From: Sphingomonas sp. PAMC26645
GTDB lineage: Bacteria > Pseudomonadota > Alphaproteobacteria > Sphingomonadales > Sphingomonadaceae
Length of the DNA: 64,000 bases
Assembly (NCBI RefSeq): GCF_004795835.1
Contig: NZ_CP039249.1
Span: 2,331,001 to 2,395,000, forward strand
Reading direction: 5' to 3'
Shown here: piece by piece, positions 26,262-36,142 of the stretch
Numbering within the stretch: the first letter of the stretch is position 1
Layout: each line of letters opens with the position of its first letter
Translations under genes and position numbers: made by a program
The notes under the pieces: generated by a model
Seen by the model: only the letters and a program-made list of their open reading frames with translations
The model's database searches: none
Told to the model about the DNA's origin: nothing

Positions 26262-29237
26262 ATGAATCCGAACATACGCCTGGTCCACCGCGGCGCCAGC
26301 ATACTCGCACTGGTCATCGCCACGCAGGCGGCGCCGGCGTTAGGGCAGCAGGCCACCAGCGGATCGACCGAAGCGACGCAGGCGACCAGCGACGTGCCCG
26401 TGGCGCCGGCACAGGCGACTGCCGCCGATCAGGCCGACGCGACCACCGGCGCGAAGGTCACCACCGCCGAACAGCCAGCGGCCGAGAGCGCCGCGGAGGT
26501 CGCGAGCGAAAAAGACATCATCGTCACCGGCACCAACATCTCCGGCGTCAAGCCGGTCGGATCGCAGACGTTGGCGATCGATCGATCGCAGGTGCTCGCC
26601 ACCGGCTACACCAACGTCAACGACGTGCTGCAGACGCTGCCGCAGGTACAGAACAACCCCAATTCAGGCGGCTCCGGCCCGGTCTACAGGCAGGGCGGCA
26701 CGTCCGGCTACGGTGGCAATTCGACACAGGGCAACGCGATCAATCTGCGCGGGCTCGGCACCTCGGCGACGCTGACGCTGGTGGATGGCCGCCGCGTCGT
26801 GCCGAGTGGTGCCGCCAGCACGTTCACAGAATCCATCCAGATCCCGGTCGCCGCGCTGGAGAGGATCGAGGTGGTCAGCGACGGCAATTCCGCGATCTAC
26901 GGTTCCGACGCGGTATCCGGCGTGATCAACTATGTGTTGCGCAAGCGGTTCGACGGGCTCGAAGTCTCCGGTCGCGACAGTGTCGATCGCTATCACAACA
27001 CCTGGGGTGTCTCGGTGACCGGCGGGAAGAGCTGGGATACGGGCAATATCATCCTGACCTACGATCACGAGGATCGTCGTCCGTTCGTCAACGGTCGGTC
27101 GAAATTCCTGCGGCGCGATCTCAGCTCGCTCGGGGGTATCGACTCTCGCGCTAACAACGCCAACCTCGGTGTCACCAGCCCGGCGCTGATCGTCGGCGGC
27201 AACGGCGTCCCGTACAGCTATTTTACGGTGGCACCCGACGCGCGTCCCGGCGTCGCGTTCGGACAACTGACCCCGGGCGCCGCCCTTGCCGACCAATCCG
27301 ACTACACCGATTTCCTGCCGCGACAGAAACGCGATCAGGCGGCTTTGTTCTTCAACCAGGAACTGGCACCGTCGATCTCGGTCTACCTCGAATCCTTCTA
27401 CACCAAGCGCCAGACATCGAGCCGCAGCTATGGCAACTCGCGCGTCGGCAACAACCTGCTCGTCTGTCAGGGCAGTCCCTATTACATCAGCGGCGCGCCG
27501 GCCTCGGCGTCGGCCGCCAACGCCGATTGCGGCGGTGGGCTCGCCCAGACGGTGGCAGTCAACCCGATCACGTTCTTCGGCGGCCCGTCGGTCACCAAGA
27601 ACCCGACCGAGACGATCAGCGTGACCGGCGGCGTCACCGGTCACCTGCCCAATCGGTGGAACATCGATACCTATTTCACCTACGCGCACGATACGACCTG
27701 CGGCATCTGCAATTTCGACAACAACGCCAATGGTGCCGCGCTGGCATCGCAGATCACGGCGGGAGCGATCAATCCGTACCAGTCGACGCCGCTGACTGCC
27801 GGGCAATATGGAAGCTTCCTGGGCACCAACACGCAGTTCTCGTACAACACGTTCATCGATTCCGTGGTCAAGGTCGATGGTCCGCTATTCTCGCTGCCCG
27901 GCGGCGAGGTGCGCACGGCGATCGGCGGAGAGCTCGCCTACAACCGCCAGCACCTGCTGAACGGCAGCAACAACGCGTTCGAGCAGGACCGCACCAACAA
28001 CAATTTTGCGGTCACCAACGACAGTACGACGCATCGCAGCACCGCCAGCGTGTTCGCCGAGCTGTTCGTGCCGCTGGTCGGCGAGGACATGAACGTTCCG
28101 CTCGTGCAGGCGCTGAACATCGACGCGGCCGTACGCTACGACAATTATTCCGATTTCGGGGGCACGACCAATCCCAAGATCGGCGCGACCTGGACCGTGA
28201 ACGATTTCCTCTCGGTCCGCGGGTCCTGGGGCACGTCATTCCGCGCCCCGGCACTGACCGATACCAATCCCGAAAACTATTCGTCGGCGGTGATCGGTCT
28301 GCCGTTCGCCAACGCATCGGGGCGGAACGATATCGCGCTGTTATACCCGGGGTTCAGCAGCACCTATCTGTTGCTGGGTGCCAATCGGAATTTGCGACCG
28401 GAGACCGCCAAGACCTGGTCGGCGGGTTTCGACGTCAAGCCGGTGGGATCGGGTTTCCGGTTCTCCGGGACCTATTACAAGACGCGCTATGCCAACCAGA
28501 TCGTCGGCCAGAATGTCGGACTGTTCCTATCGAGCCCGCAGAATGCGGCGCTATATAGCCCGTACATCACGCCGGTGAACAATCCGGCGAATTGCGTGAA
28601 CGGCAGTCCCGCGACCTATGATCCGGTACTGGCGAATTTCATCGCCGCCAATCCCGCGCTCTACAATACGCCCGTGCTCAGCGCCTGCACGGTCGGGGTC
28701 ATCCTGGATGCACGCAGCGCCAATGCCGCGACTACCTCGCAGGATGGGCTGGACTTCCAGACCTCCTACCAGTTCGATACCGGGATCGGAAAATGGAATG
28801 TGGGCGTAAGCGTCACCAAGATCCTGAACCAGTCGCTGCAACAGGTCTCCGGTGGTGCGAAGCAGGATGTGCTCGACACCTATTATTACCCGGTGAGCCT
28901 GCGTGGCCGTGGCCAATTGGGCTGGACGCTGGGGCGGGTCGGGGTCAACGCCTTCCTGAACTATACCGGATCCTACGACAACACGATCCCGATCACCGGC
29001 CGGCCGCAAACCAAGGTGCCGTCATGGAAGACGCTGGACGTCGGCATCACCTATTCGGTACCCCGGTCGAGCGGCGTGCTGGGTGGCGTCCGCTTGAGCG
29101 CCAATTTCCAGAACGTGACGAACGAGGATCCCCCGCTGGTACTGACGCAGGCGGGCAACAACTACGGAGCCTATGATCCGTCCAACGCCAACATCTTCGG
29201 ACGTATCGCCACGTTCCAACTGACAAAGGCCTTCTGA
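26262..29237 (+). CDS. TonB-dependent receptor, large, carbohydrate-locus type
   Basis: An outer-membrane receptor of 991 residues. A signal peptide is followed by an Ala/Thr/Gln-rich spacer (to about residue 85). The plug starts at EKDIIVTGTNISG, with NAINLRGLGTSATLTLVDGRR and the conserved IEVVSDGNSAIYGSDAVSGVINY. The barrel ends in LTKAF, with the expected terminal phenylalanine. GGGGGGATGTC precedes the ATG. Large receptors of this form beside GH3 and esterase genes usually import oligosaccharides or glycosylated plant compounds. It is followed by a carboxylesterase 47 bases away on the same strand. Confidence 0.94.
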   Translation: MNPNIRLVHRGASILALVIATQAAPALGQQATSGSTEATQATSDVPVAPAQATAADQADATTGAKVTTAEQPAAESAAEVASEKDIIVTGTNISGVKPVGSQTLAIDRSQVLATGYTNVNDVLQTLPQVQNNPNSGGSGPVYRQGGTSGYGGNSTQGNAINLRGLGTSATLTLVDGRRVVPSGAASTFTESIQIPVAALERIEVVSDGNSAIYGSDAVSGVINYVLRKRFDGLEVSGRDSVDRYHNTWGVSVTGGKSWDTGNIILTYDHEDRRPFVNGRSKFLRRDLSSLGGIDSRANNANLGVTSPALIVGGNGVPYSYFTVAPDARPGVAFGQLTPGAALADQSDYTDFLPRQKRDQAALFFNQELAPSISVYLESFYTKRQTSSRSYGNSRVGNNLLVCQGSPYYISGAPASASAANADCGGGLAQTVAVNPITFFGGPSVTKNPTETISVTGGVTGHLPNRWNIDTYFTYAHDTTCGICNFDNNANGAALASQITAGAINPYQSTPLTAGQYGSFLGTNTQFSYNTFIDSVVKVDGPLFSLPGGEVRTAIGGELAYNRQHLLNGSNNAFEQDRTNNNFAVTNDSTTHRSTASVFAELFVPLVGEDMNVPLVQALNIDAAVRYDNYSDFGGTTNPKIGATWTVNDFLSVRGSWGTSFRAPALTDTNPENYSSAVIGLPFANASGRNDIALLYPGFSSTYLLLGANRNLRPETAKTWSAGFDVKPVGSGFRFSGTYYKTRYANQIVGQNVGLFLSSPQNAALYSPYITPVNNPANCVNGSPATYDPVLANFIAANPALYNTPVLSACTVGVILDARSANAATTSQDGLDFQTSYQFDTGIGKWNVGVSVTKILNQSLQQVSGGAKQDVLDTYYYPVSLRGRGQLGWTLGRVGVNAFLNYTGSYDNTIPITGRPQTKVPSWKTLDVGITYSVPRSSGVLGGVRLSANFQNVTNEDPPLVLTQAGNNYGAYDPSNANIFGRIATFQLTKAF

Positions 29238-29284
29238 TCCGGTCATCCTGGCCATATTCCTGCTCGTTCGGAGATTTACCGCTC

Positions 29285-30955
29285 ATGATTGCACACCGCC
29301 TATTGCTAACTGCCGCCATCGTCGCCTTGACGAGCCCAGTCGTCGCGACCGCCCAAACCAGTGCCAATGTCGTCGCCACCGACCGCGGCGAAGTCCGCGG
29401 CGCGAGCGCCGACGGCGTTGCCAGCTGGAAGGGTATCCCCTTCGCCGCCGCCCCGGTCGGAGCGCTGCGCTGGCGCGCCCCTCAGCCAGCTGCGGCGTGG
29501 AAAGGCGTGAAGGACGCGACCGCCTACTCGCACGACTGCATGCAGGTCCCGTTCCCCAGCGACGCCGCACCGCTCGGGACGCAGCCCGCCGAGGATTGCC
29601 TGTACGCCAATGTCTGGAAGCCGGCGGCGGCGAGCGCGTCGGCCAAGCTGCCGGTGATCGTATGGATCTACGGCGGCGGTTTCGTGAATGGCGGCGCGTC
29701 ACCGCCGACCTATTCCGGTGCCAACCTCGCCAAGCAGGGCGTGGTGTTCGTCAGCTTCAACTACCGTGTCGGCCGGTTCGGCACGTTCGCATTGCCGCCG
29801 CTTACCCGGCAGAATGCCGATGATGGCATGCTCGGCAATTACGGCATCATGGACCAGATCGCGGCGTTGAAATGGGTCCGCGCCAACATCGCGTCGTTCG
29901 GCGGCGATCCGGCGAACGTGATGATCATCGGCGAAAGCGCCGGCGGTATGTCGGTGCACATGCTCAACACCTCGCCGCTGGCCCGCGGCCTGTTCAGCAA
30001 GGCCTTCGTGATGTCGGGTGGCAATGGCCAGTCGGACAAGCGCACGCTCGCCGACGTCGAGCAGATCGGTGCCAATTTCGCGCGGTCGAAGAACATCGAT
30101 CCGGCCGCGCCCGACGCGCTTGCCAAGTTGCGCGCTCTGAGCGCCGAGGAGGTTACCGACGGACTCAGCATGATGCAGATGTTCCGCCCGAAGGCGGGCC
30201 CGCCGACTAATACCGGTCCGTTCGTCGACGGCAAGGTCGTCGTCGATCTGGGCGGCGCCTATGCCGCGAACCGCTTCGCGCGCGTGCCGACGGTGATCGG
30301 CGCGACCAGCGCCGACATGGGGGGCAAGTCGGGCTTCATGATCGCCGGCGCGCGCGAGGCGTCGGCAGCGATCGCCGGCAAGGGCGTACCGGTCTGGGAG
30401 TATCGCTTCTCCTACGTCGCGGATTCGGTCGGTCAGCCCGGCGCGCAGCATGCCACGGACATCCCGTTCTTCTTCGATACCACGCAGGTGAAGTATGGCG
30501 ACAAGACCACCGCCAAGGACATCGCGGTCGGCAAGACGATCAGCGGTTATGTCGTCAACTTCGCCAAGACCGGGAATCCGAACGGAAGCGGCCTGCCGTC
30601 CTGGCCCGCCTACACCGCCACCGGCGACCAGCTGATGGATTTCGGTGCGGACGGCAAGGCTGTGGCGCAGAAGGATCCGTGGGGCGCCGATATCGAAGCC
30701 GGCAAGGCGCGGTTGGCCAGTGCGCAGGCCTCGGGGCACTACACCTCGATCACCACGCCGCTCGGCAAGATGCTCGACGACCCCGCGGCGAAGGCGGTGC
30801 TCGAACGCCAGATTCCCGACGTGATCAAGAGCGAACAGATCGGCATGGCACGCGGCGTGACGCTCGAGGCACTGCAATCCTACATCCCCTCACTGACCGA
30901 TGCCAAGCTGAAGGCGATCGACGCCGATCTGGCCAAGGTGTCGATGCGTCCGTGA
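29285..30955 (+). CDS. exported type-B carboxylesterase
   Basis: A carboxylesterase/lipase of 556 residues with a signal peptide (LLLTAAIVALTSPVVATAQ), so periplasmic. Motifs are PVIVWIYGGGFVNGG (oxyanion hole), EDCLYANVWKP, the nucleophile elbow IIGESAGGMSVHML (serine about residue 220) and NYGIMDQIAALKWVRANI. The family hydrolyses esters of many organic acids; cutting acyl or aryl side chains from plant glycosides would fit the neighbouring GH3 enzymes, but this is inference. Probably cotranscribed with the receptor upstream. A perfect 13-bp hairpin follows the stop and likely ends the transcript. Confidence 0.92.
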   Translation: MIAHRLLLTAAIVALTSPVVATAQTSANVVATDRGEVRGASADGVASWKGIPFAAAPVGALRWRAPQPAAAWKGVKDATAYSHDCMQVPFPSDAAPLGTQPAEDCLYANVWKPAAASASAKLPVIVWIYGGGFVNGGASPPTYSGANLAKQGVVFVSFNYRVGRFGTFALPPLTRQNADDGMLGNYGIMDQIAALKWVRANIASFGGDPANVMIIGESAGGMSVHMLNTSPLARGLFSKAFVMSGGNGQSDKRTLADVEQIGANFARSKNIDPAAPDALAKLRALSAEEVTDGLSMMQMFRPKAGPPTNTGPFVDGKVVVDLGGAYAANRFARVPTVIGATSADMGGKSGFMIAGAREASAAIAGKGVPVWEYRFSYVADSVGQPGAQHATDIPFFFDTTQVKYGDKTTAKDIAVGKTISGYVVNFAKTGNPNGSGLPSWPAYTATGDQLMDFGADGKAVAQKDPWGADIEAGKARLASAQASGHYTSITTPLGKMLDDPAAKAVLERQIPDVIKSEQIGMARGVTLEALQSYIPSLTDAKLKAIDADLAKVSMRP

Positions 30956-30961
30956 GTTATG

Positions 30962-31000
30962 GGCATGGTCGACGTGCCATACAGGCGCGTCGACCATGCC
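30962..31000 (+). terminator. 13-bp hairpin terminator after the carboxylesterase
   Basis: GGCATGGTCGACG (30962-30974) and CGTCGACCATGCC (30988-31000) are a perfect 13-bp inverted repeat around a 13-base loop, seven bases past the stop. There is no T-run, but the position fits termination or 3'-end protection. Confidence 0.6.
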
Positions 31001-31117
31001 TAGACCTTGGACGTGACCGTGATGCGTTGGGCATGCGGCCACGTTGGGAACGTCGCCGGTGGTTGAGTTCAAGTAACGCCAGCGGCGCGACCAATGTCGG
31101 TCGGGCGGCCAGTGATA

Positions 31118-31494
31118 TTATCCGGCCCTCACCGGCGTCAACCATAGAAAGCGCGCAGCGTTGTTGTAGAGGATATCGCGCTTCTGCTCGCGCGACAGAT
31201 AGTCTGCGTTCTGGATTATGCCGACCGAATAGCGCATCAAGCCCGGCCAGATGAGTTCGTCGGTCCCGAACATGACGCGATCCTCGCACCCTGCATCGAC
31301 CAACCGCTCGATGTACCGGTCGACCTCCTTCAGCGGATAGCTCGAGACCCAGGCGGCACGCTCTCCGCAGTCGTCGTGCTCGGCTGCGCCTGCCAGATCG
31401 ACAGGCTCATGCTAGGCAAGGCGCCAGTCAGCACGACCGCCGCCGCTATCGCCGCCACGACGGCAGGCACTGGGCGGCGGCGGATGCTCGGCAT
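31118..31494 (-). pseudogene. internally deleted amidohydrolase remnant
   Basis: The 5' part begins at ATG 31494, eight bases after the receptor stop. It encodes a hydrophobic export-type N-terminus (MPSIRRRPVPAVVAAIAAA) and runs out of frame by 31330. A different frame then encodes the C-terminal end of an amidohydrolase-2-type protein: YPLKEVDRYIERLVDAG, then RVMFGTDELIWPG, and NADYLSREQKRDILYNNAARF up to TAA at 31118. That aspartate is the last metal-site residue of the family. The middle ~200 residues with the other metal ligands are missing. A deletion has therefore fused the two ends, and the gene cannot be active. Confidence 0.72.
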
Positions 31495-31501
31495 GACGGG
31501 T

Positions 31502-33787
31502 CTAGAACCGGAAGCCGGTTCGCACGCCATAGGTGCGCGGGTCCTGCAACGTCACGCCGCTATAGGCGCCCGACGACGCGCCCGACACCACGAGGCTGTT
31601 CTCGAGGTTGCGCACGAAGCCCTGTAGATACCAGCGTTCGCCCGCTGCGTTGTAGGTAAGCGACAGGTCGGTCTTGGTGAAGCTCGGCTGGCGAAACTGG
31701 TTGAGCGTCCCCAGCGCCGACAGGTAATAGCTGTCGCTCAGTCGCGTCCGCGCCGACACCTGGATGTTCGCGCCGCCGGCGAGCGGGACGGTCTGCGTGA
31801 TCCCGGCGGTCACCGTCCATTCGGGCGACCGATCGAGCTTCCTGCCGGCAAAGCTGACGGCAGGGGTCGGGAAGAAGTTCGTATAGCGCGCGTTCAGCCA
31901 TGATGCCGACGCATCGAAGCGCGTGTTCGGGCCGGGGTTCACCACGGTCTCCAGCTCGACTCCGTCGACCTTGGCCTGGCCGGCGTTGGTGGTCACCTGG
32001 CAAGGGCCGCCGCAGATCGTCGAGAGCTGGCTCAACTGGATGCCCGCGAAATCATAGTGGAAGCCCGACAGGTTCACCCGCAGCACGTTGCCCGCCAGAT
32101 GCGTCTTGATGCCGCCCTCATAGGAGGTGATCGTCTCCGGGTTATAATAGAGTGCGGTTGCGCTCAGCGTACAGCCCGCGCCGGTTCCGGCTTCGCAGCC
32201 ATCGTTGAACCCGCCCGCCTTGTAGCCGGTCGAGACGACCGCGTAGAGCAGGCTGCGCGAGTTCAGGTCGTAGTCGACGCCACCGCGATAGGTGACTTTC
32301 GAAAACGTCCTCGCCGCATTGTTGACCGTGCTCGTATCCCGTGCGCCGGTGCAGGCGACCGCGCCGCAGATGACGGTCGCCCCGATCCGCGCCTTCTCGT
32401 CGTGCGAATAGCGGACCCCGCCGGTCACGCGAAACCGGTCGGTCAGCTTCAGCGTCGCCTGGCCGAAGCCCGCCAGCGATTCCGATTTCACATAGCGCTG
32501 CGGAAAGCCGAAGACATAGCCGGGCGCGCCCGGCGTCGCGTTGAGCAGGCCGAAGATGTAGTAATTCTGGAACCCGGTCTCGTGGAAATAATAGCCACCA
32601 GCCTGGATCGAGAGTGGTCCGAGGTCGGTCGAGAGACGCAGTTCCTGGCTGTTCTGCTTGTACGCCGCATCGTCGCGCGACGGGAATACGGTGGCACCGG
32701 TACCGGGCGTCAGGCTCAAATCCTCGCGACGCTCGAACTTCCGGTAGGATCCGAGATAGTTGAGCGTCACTCCGCCAAAGTCATAGCTGAAATCGGCCAG
32801 CACGCCGTAGACGTCGTTGTCGCGACCGAGCTTGGTCGTATACGGCGCGACCACGGTACGCTGTGCCGTCTTCCCCGAGACCGGATTATAGACGGGGTCG
32901 ACCCCGACGGTGTTGAACCCGGTGTAGAAATTGCTCGTCAGGACGCTGTTCACGGTCTGCCCGCCGACATGCGAATAGTCGCCGATGATCAGCAGCTTGG
33001 CCGGGCCGCTCGACCAGGAGGCGGACAAGCGCCCAGACACGTTGTCGCGGAACGGGCTGAGGTCGGTACGGACTCGCGGCCCGGACTCGAGGAAGCTGTC
33101 GCGGCGATCGTAGTTGAACGCCGCGCGGACGGCGATCGAACTGGAGATCGGCACGTTGATCATGCCGGTCAGCAGGCGGCTGTCGTAATTGCCGTAGCTC
33201 GCGTCGACCGACGCTTCGAACCGGTCGACCGGATGGTTGGTGATGACGTTGACGAGGCCGGCGGTCGTGTTGCGGCCGAACAACGTACCCTGTGGACCGC
33301 GCAGCACCTCGACGCGGGCGATGTCGTAGAAGCTCACTTCCTGCGTCTGCGGTCGCGCGATGTAGATGCCGTCGGTCATGAAAGCTGCCGACGGATCGCC
33401 CTTTTCGGTGCCATCCGTGCTCGTGATGCCGCGGATCGTGATCTGCAGGCCGTTGCCCCGATCGATCGAAAGGTTCGGCACCTGCTCGCCCAGCGTGGTC
33501 GGATTGGTGATGCCTGCGGACAACAGTGCCGTGCCAGTGATCGCGGTCAGCGCGATCGGGGTCTTGGATGCGAGGGATTCATTACGGTTGGCGGTGACGA
33601 CGATATCGCCTTCGGATGCCTGCAACGCGCTGTTCGATTCCGCCTCGGTGGCGGAGGCCGGAGCTTCGCCGACCCGTTGCACGCTTTGGTCGGGAAGCGT
33701 CGACGGCGGTCCGATCTGCTGCGCTGCGACCGGTGTCGCAAAGACCGCGAACGCGGAAACCCCACATGCCAACAAACGCTTGCTCAT
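31502..33787 (-). CDS. TonB-dependent receptor, second of the GH3 region
   Basis: An outer-membrane receptor of 761 residues with a clear signal peptide (VSAFAVFATPVAAQ). The TonB-box-like segment is GDIVVTANRNES, and the plug carries ITIRGITSTDG and IARVEVLRGPQGTLFGRNTTAGLVNVI. The C-terminus is GFRF. The plug resembles the FecA/FpvA-like 'Oar-free' group with RGPQGTLFGRN often seen in sphingomonads. It was probably the first gene of an operon with the now broken amidohydrolase, which suggests an aromatic acid or lactone ligand as one possibility. A GH3 gene lies upstream in the same direction, separated by 343 bases with its own promoter-like sequences. Confidence 0.93.
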   Translation of the reverse strand: MSKRLLACGVSAFAVFATPVAAQQIGPPSTLPDQSVQRVGEAPASATEAESNSALQASEGDIVVTANRNESLASKTPIALTAITGTALLSAGITNPTTLGEQVPNLSIDRGNGLQITIRGITSTDGTEKGDPSAAFMTDGIYIARPQTQEVSFYDIARVEVLRGPQGTLFGRNTTAGLVNVITNHPVDRFEASVDASYGNYDSRLLTGMINVPISSSIAVRAAFNYDRRDSFLESGPRVRTDLSPFRDNVSGRLSASWSSGPAKLLIIGDYSHVGGQTVNSVLTSNFYTGFNTVGVDPVYNPVSGKTAQRTVVAPYTTKLGRDNDVYGVLADFSYDFGGVTLNYLGSYRKFERREDLSLTPGTGATVFPSRDDAAYKQNSQELRLSTDLGPLSIQAGGYYFHETGFQNYYIFGLLNATPGAPGYVFGFPQRYVKSESLAGFGQATLKLTDRFRVTGGVRYSHDEKARIGATVICGAVACTGARDTSTVNNAARTFSKVTYRGGVDYDLNSRSLLYAVVSTGYKAGGFNDGCEAGTGAGCTLSATALYYNPETITSYEGGIKTHLAGNVLRVNLSGFHYDFAGIQLSQLSTICGGPCQVTTNAGQAKVDGVELETVVNPGPNTRFDASASWLNARYTNFFPTPAVSFAGRKLDRSPEWTVTAGITQTVPLAGGANIQVSARTRLSDSYYLSALGTLNQFRQPSFTKTDLSLTYNAAGERWYLQGFVRNLENSLVVSGASSGAYSGVTLQDPRTYGVRTGFRF

Positions 33788-34130
33788 CGTCTTCCCCTCC
33801 TATCGCCCCACCTGTCCGCCGTTCGTTTTCGAATGGTCGGAACGGTCGAGCGTCTCCGTCTCGTGTTCTTGAGAGAGCGTGATCGACGATTAATCTCGAT
33901 CAGTAAAATACAAGTTTGTGATCGATCGATACAATGCCGTTATGCTCGTGGAGAGGTTTGGTCGGGTCTACGTCGTCCGTGCATGATCTCGTCATGAACA
34001 ACGCCGATAGATCGCGTTCACCGTCAGGCCTTCCAGGCAACGCTCACGCGACGTCCCAAGTGCTCGTTGGGACCTAGCCTGACGTCGATGCGGCTTAGAA
34101 AGCTTGTCCCGGCAGGCGTGTCGGCGTCGA
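33788..34130. other. upstream region of the receptor, with repeated palindromic sites
   Basis: 343 noncoding bases. GTGATCGACGAT (33879-33890) and GTGATCGATCGAT (33918-33930) repeat a motif also found near the receptor at 26262. The block TGATCGAC-GATTAATC-TCGATCA (33880-33902) is palindromic apart from one extra base. These look like regulator sites for the leftward receptor gene. Confidence 0.45.
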
Positions 34131-36142
34131 TCATCGCCTGAGGCGCACCGCACCCATGATCCCGGCAACAACGGCATAGAGTGGCTTGGCGGAATCGTCT
34201 GGTACCGCCGGATCTTGCGCGCTGACGGCAGCCATCGACGATGGCAGTTCGAACGGCAGCCGGCCCGACGCGCTAGCGCGCCCGGTCAGCACATCCATCA
34301 ACGCGGCGTCGCTCACTCCGAAATTGGCGAGTAGCACCGCCGCCTTGTCGCGAACATTGGTCAGGATCGCCGGCCGATCGAGATAGACCGAGACGATCGT
34401 CGGGACATGCGCGCTGGCCGTCTTCAACGCCTCGTAGCCGGCGTCGCCGTTGCGAAAGTCGAGCCGGCCTTCCTTCTGACGGCTGCCGAAGAAGTTGTTC
34501 GGGTGGAGCATCTCGCTCGGCGCTTCCAGGCGGATGATCGCGACGTCTGCATCCTCCGGGCGGGCGGCGACGGTAAAGCCCTTCGCGGTCACCGCGTCGG
34601 GTGAAAGTCCGTAGACGAAGACCCTGCGCTTGCCCGTGAGGGGCAGGACGCCCGACCGGTTCTCCAGGAGGACCTGCGACCTTCGCTGTGCCGCGTCCGC
34701 CAAGCGCTGATGCTCGGGACGCGCGGCGAAACGTTCGGCTGCGGCGGGATCGACATAGGGATCGTCGAACAGCCCTTGTTCGAACTTGGCGATCATGATC
34801 CGCCGAACGGAGTCGTCGATCCGCGCTTCCGCGATGCGACCCGCCCGCACAGCGGCGATGATCGCCGCGGGCTTGTCGACGCCGCCAAACTGGTCGAGCC
34901 CGGCGATGATGCCCTTTTCGAAGCGTTGCGCCTCGCTCAGCGTCTCGACGCCCCACGGCATCGCAATGTCTCTTACGCCTTGCGGTTTGTCGGGCGCGCG
35001 GCATCCGGGACCGCAATCGTTGGTAATCGCCCAGTCCGACAGGATGATGCCGCGATAGCCTTTCGTGCCGCGCAACAGCCCGGTCAGCAGCTGGCGGTTG
35101 AAGCCTGCGCCGACCTGTTCGAGCGGGGCACCGTCGACCGTCACGCCCTGGAGGATCGGATAGGTCGGCATGACGCCTGCGACGTTCGCCTTAAACGCGC
35201 CGTCGAACGCGGCGACGTGCTCGGCGAAACTGCGATCGTCCAGGCGCGCGATGCGGCCATAATAGTTATGCGCATCGAACCCGTTCGGCTCCGCGCCATA
35301 GCCGACCCAGTGCTTGACGATCGCCATCACGCCGTCGCGCGCGACACCGTTCGGGCCGTGCTGGAAACCCTCGACATAGGCCGCGACGAGCGGCGAGACG
35401 AGCGCCGGGTTGGAGCCGAACGTGCCCGTCATCCGCGACCAGCGCGGTTCGGTGGCGAGGTCGGCCTGCGGCGACAGCGCCTCGTGGATCCCGACCGCAC
35501 GATATTCCTGCCGCGCTATATCCGCGAACGCGCGCACGACCGAGGGATCGCCGATCGCGCCGAAGCCGAGCGGATCGGGCCATTGCGAAAGCCCTTCGAT
35601 TGCGCGCTAGCACCCAGCACATATTGGAAATGGTTGCGCGGATCGGTGCTGATCGTCACCGGAATGCCGAGCCGCGAGTCCTCGCCGAGCAGCTGGACCG
35701 CGTTGTTCGCTTCGGCGAAACGGCGCGGGGGCAACGCCAGCCGGGTGATGAAGCTGGTGATACCGCGCTGCCCGATCATCTCACCAACGCGCCTCAGGTC
35801 GTAACCGTCGGCTGAGACGCCGATCGACGCATTGGCGCCGCTGCCCGCGCCCGGCAGCGAAGCGTGCATCATCGTGCCCGCCTTTTCCTCCAGCGTCATG
35901 CGACGGACCAGATCGTCGGTCCTGCGCTCGGGCGATAGTCGCCAATCCTCGTACGGATCGAGCCGTCCGTTACGATCGAGGTCGCGATACTGGCTGCCCT
36001 CGACCGTCAGCATCGGGCCCTTGCGGCTCTGGACGTGCGGATCGGCGGCGGCGGGTTGGGCCAGCAAGGCGACCGCCGGGAGCGCCGCGCCGATCAACCA
36101 GCGCGACGACGACGACGACGGCGACGACGACCGCACGGTCAT
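34131..36142 (-). pseudogene. GH3 family hydrolase, split by a one-base frameshift (second GH3)
   Basis: Two overlapping frames together encode one GH3 enzyme of about 670 residues. The first runs from ATG 36142 (signal peptide WLIGAALPAVALLAQPAAA) through RMTLEEKAGTMMHASLPG to IPVTISTDPRNHF. The second continues SQWPDPLGFGAIGDPSVVRAF, KHWVGYGAEPNGFDAHNY, the nucleophile aspartate in GIILSDWAITNDC and a C-terminal sandwich domain to 34131. The shift is at 35588-35590, where three T (minus strand) stand where four are needed to read KGFSQWPDP. The start overlaps the stop of the upstream GH3 (ATGA). It is either a recent inactivation or a sequencing error in a short run. Confidence 0.82.
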
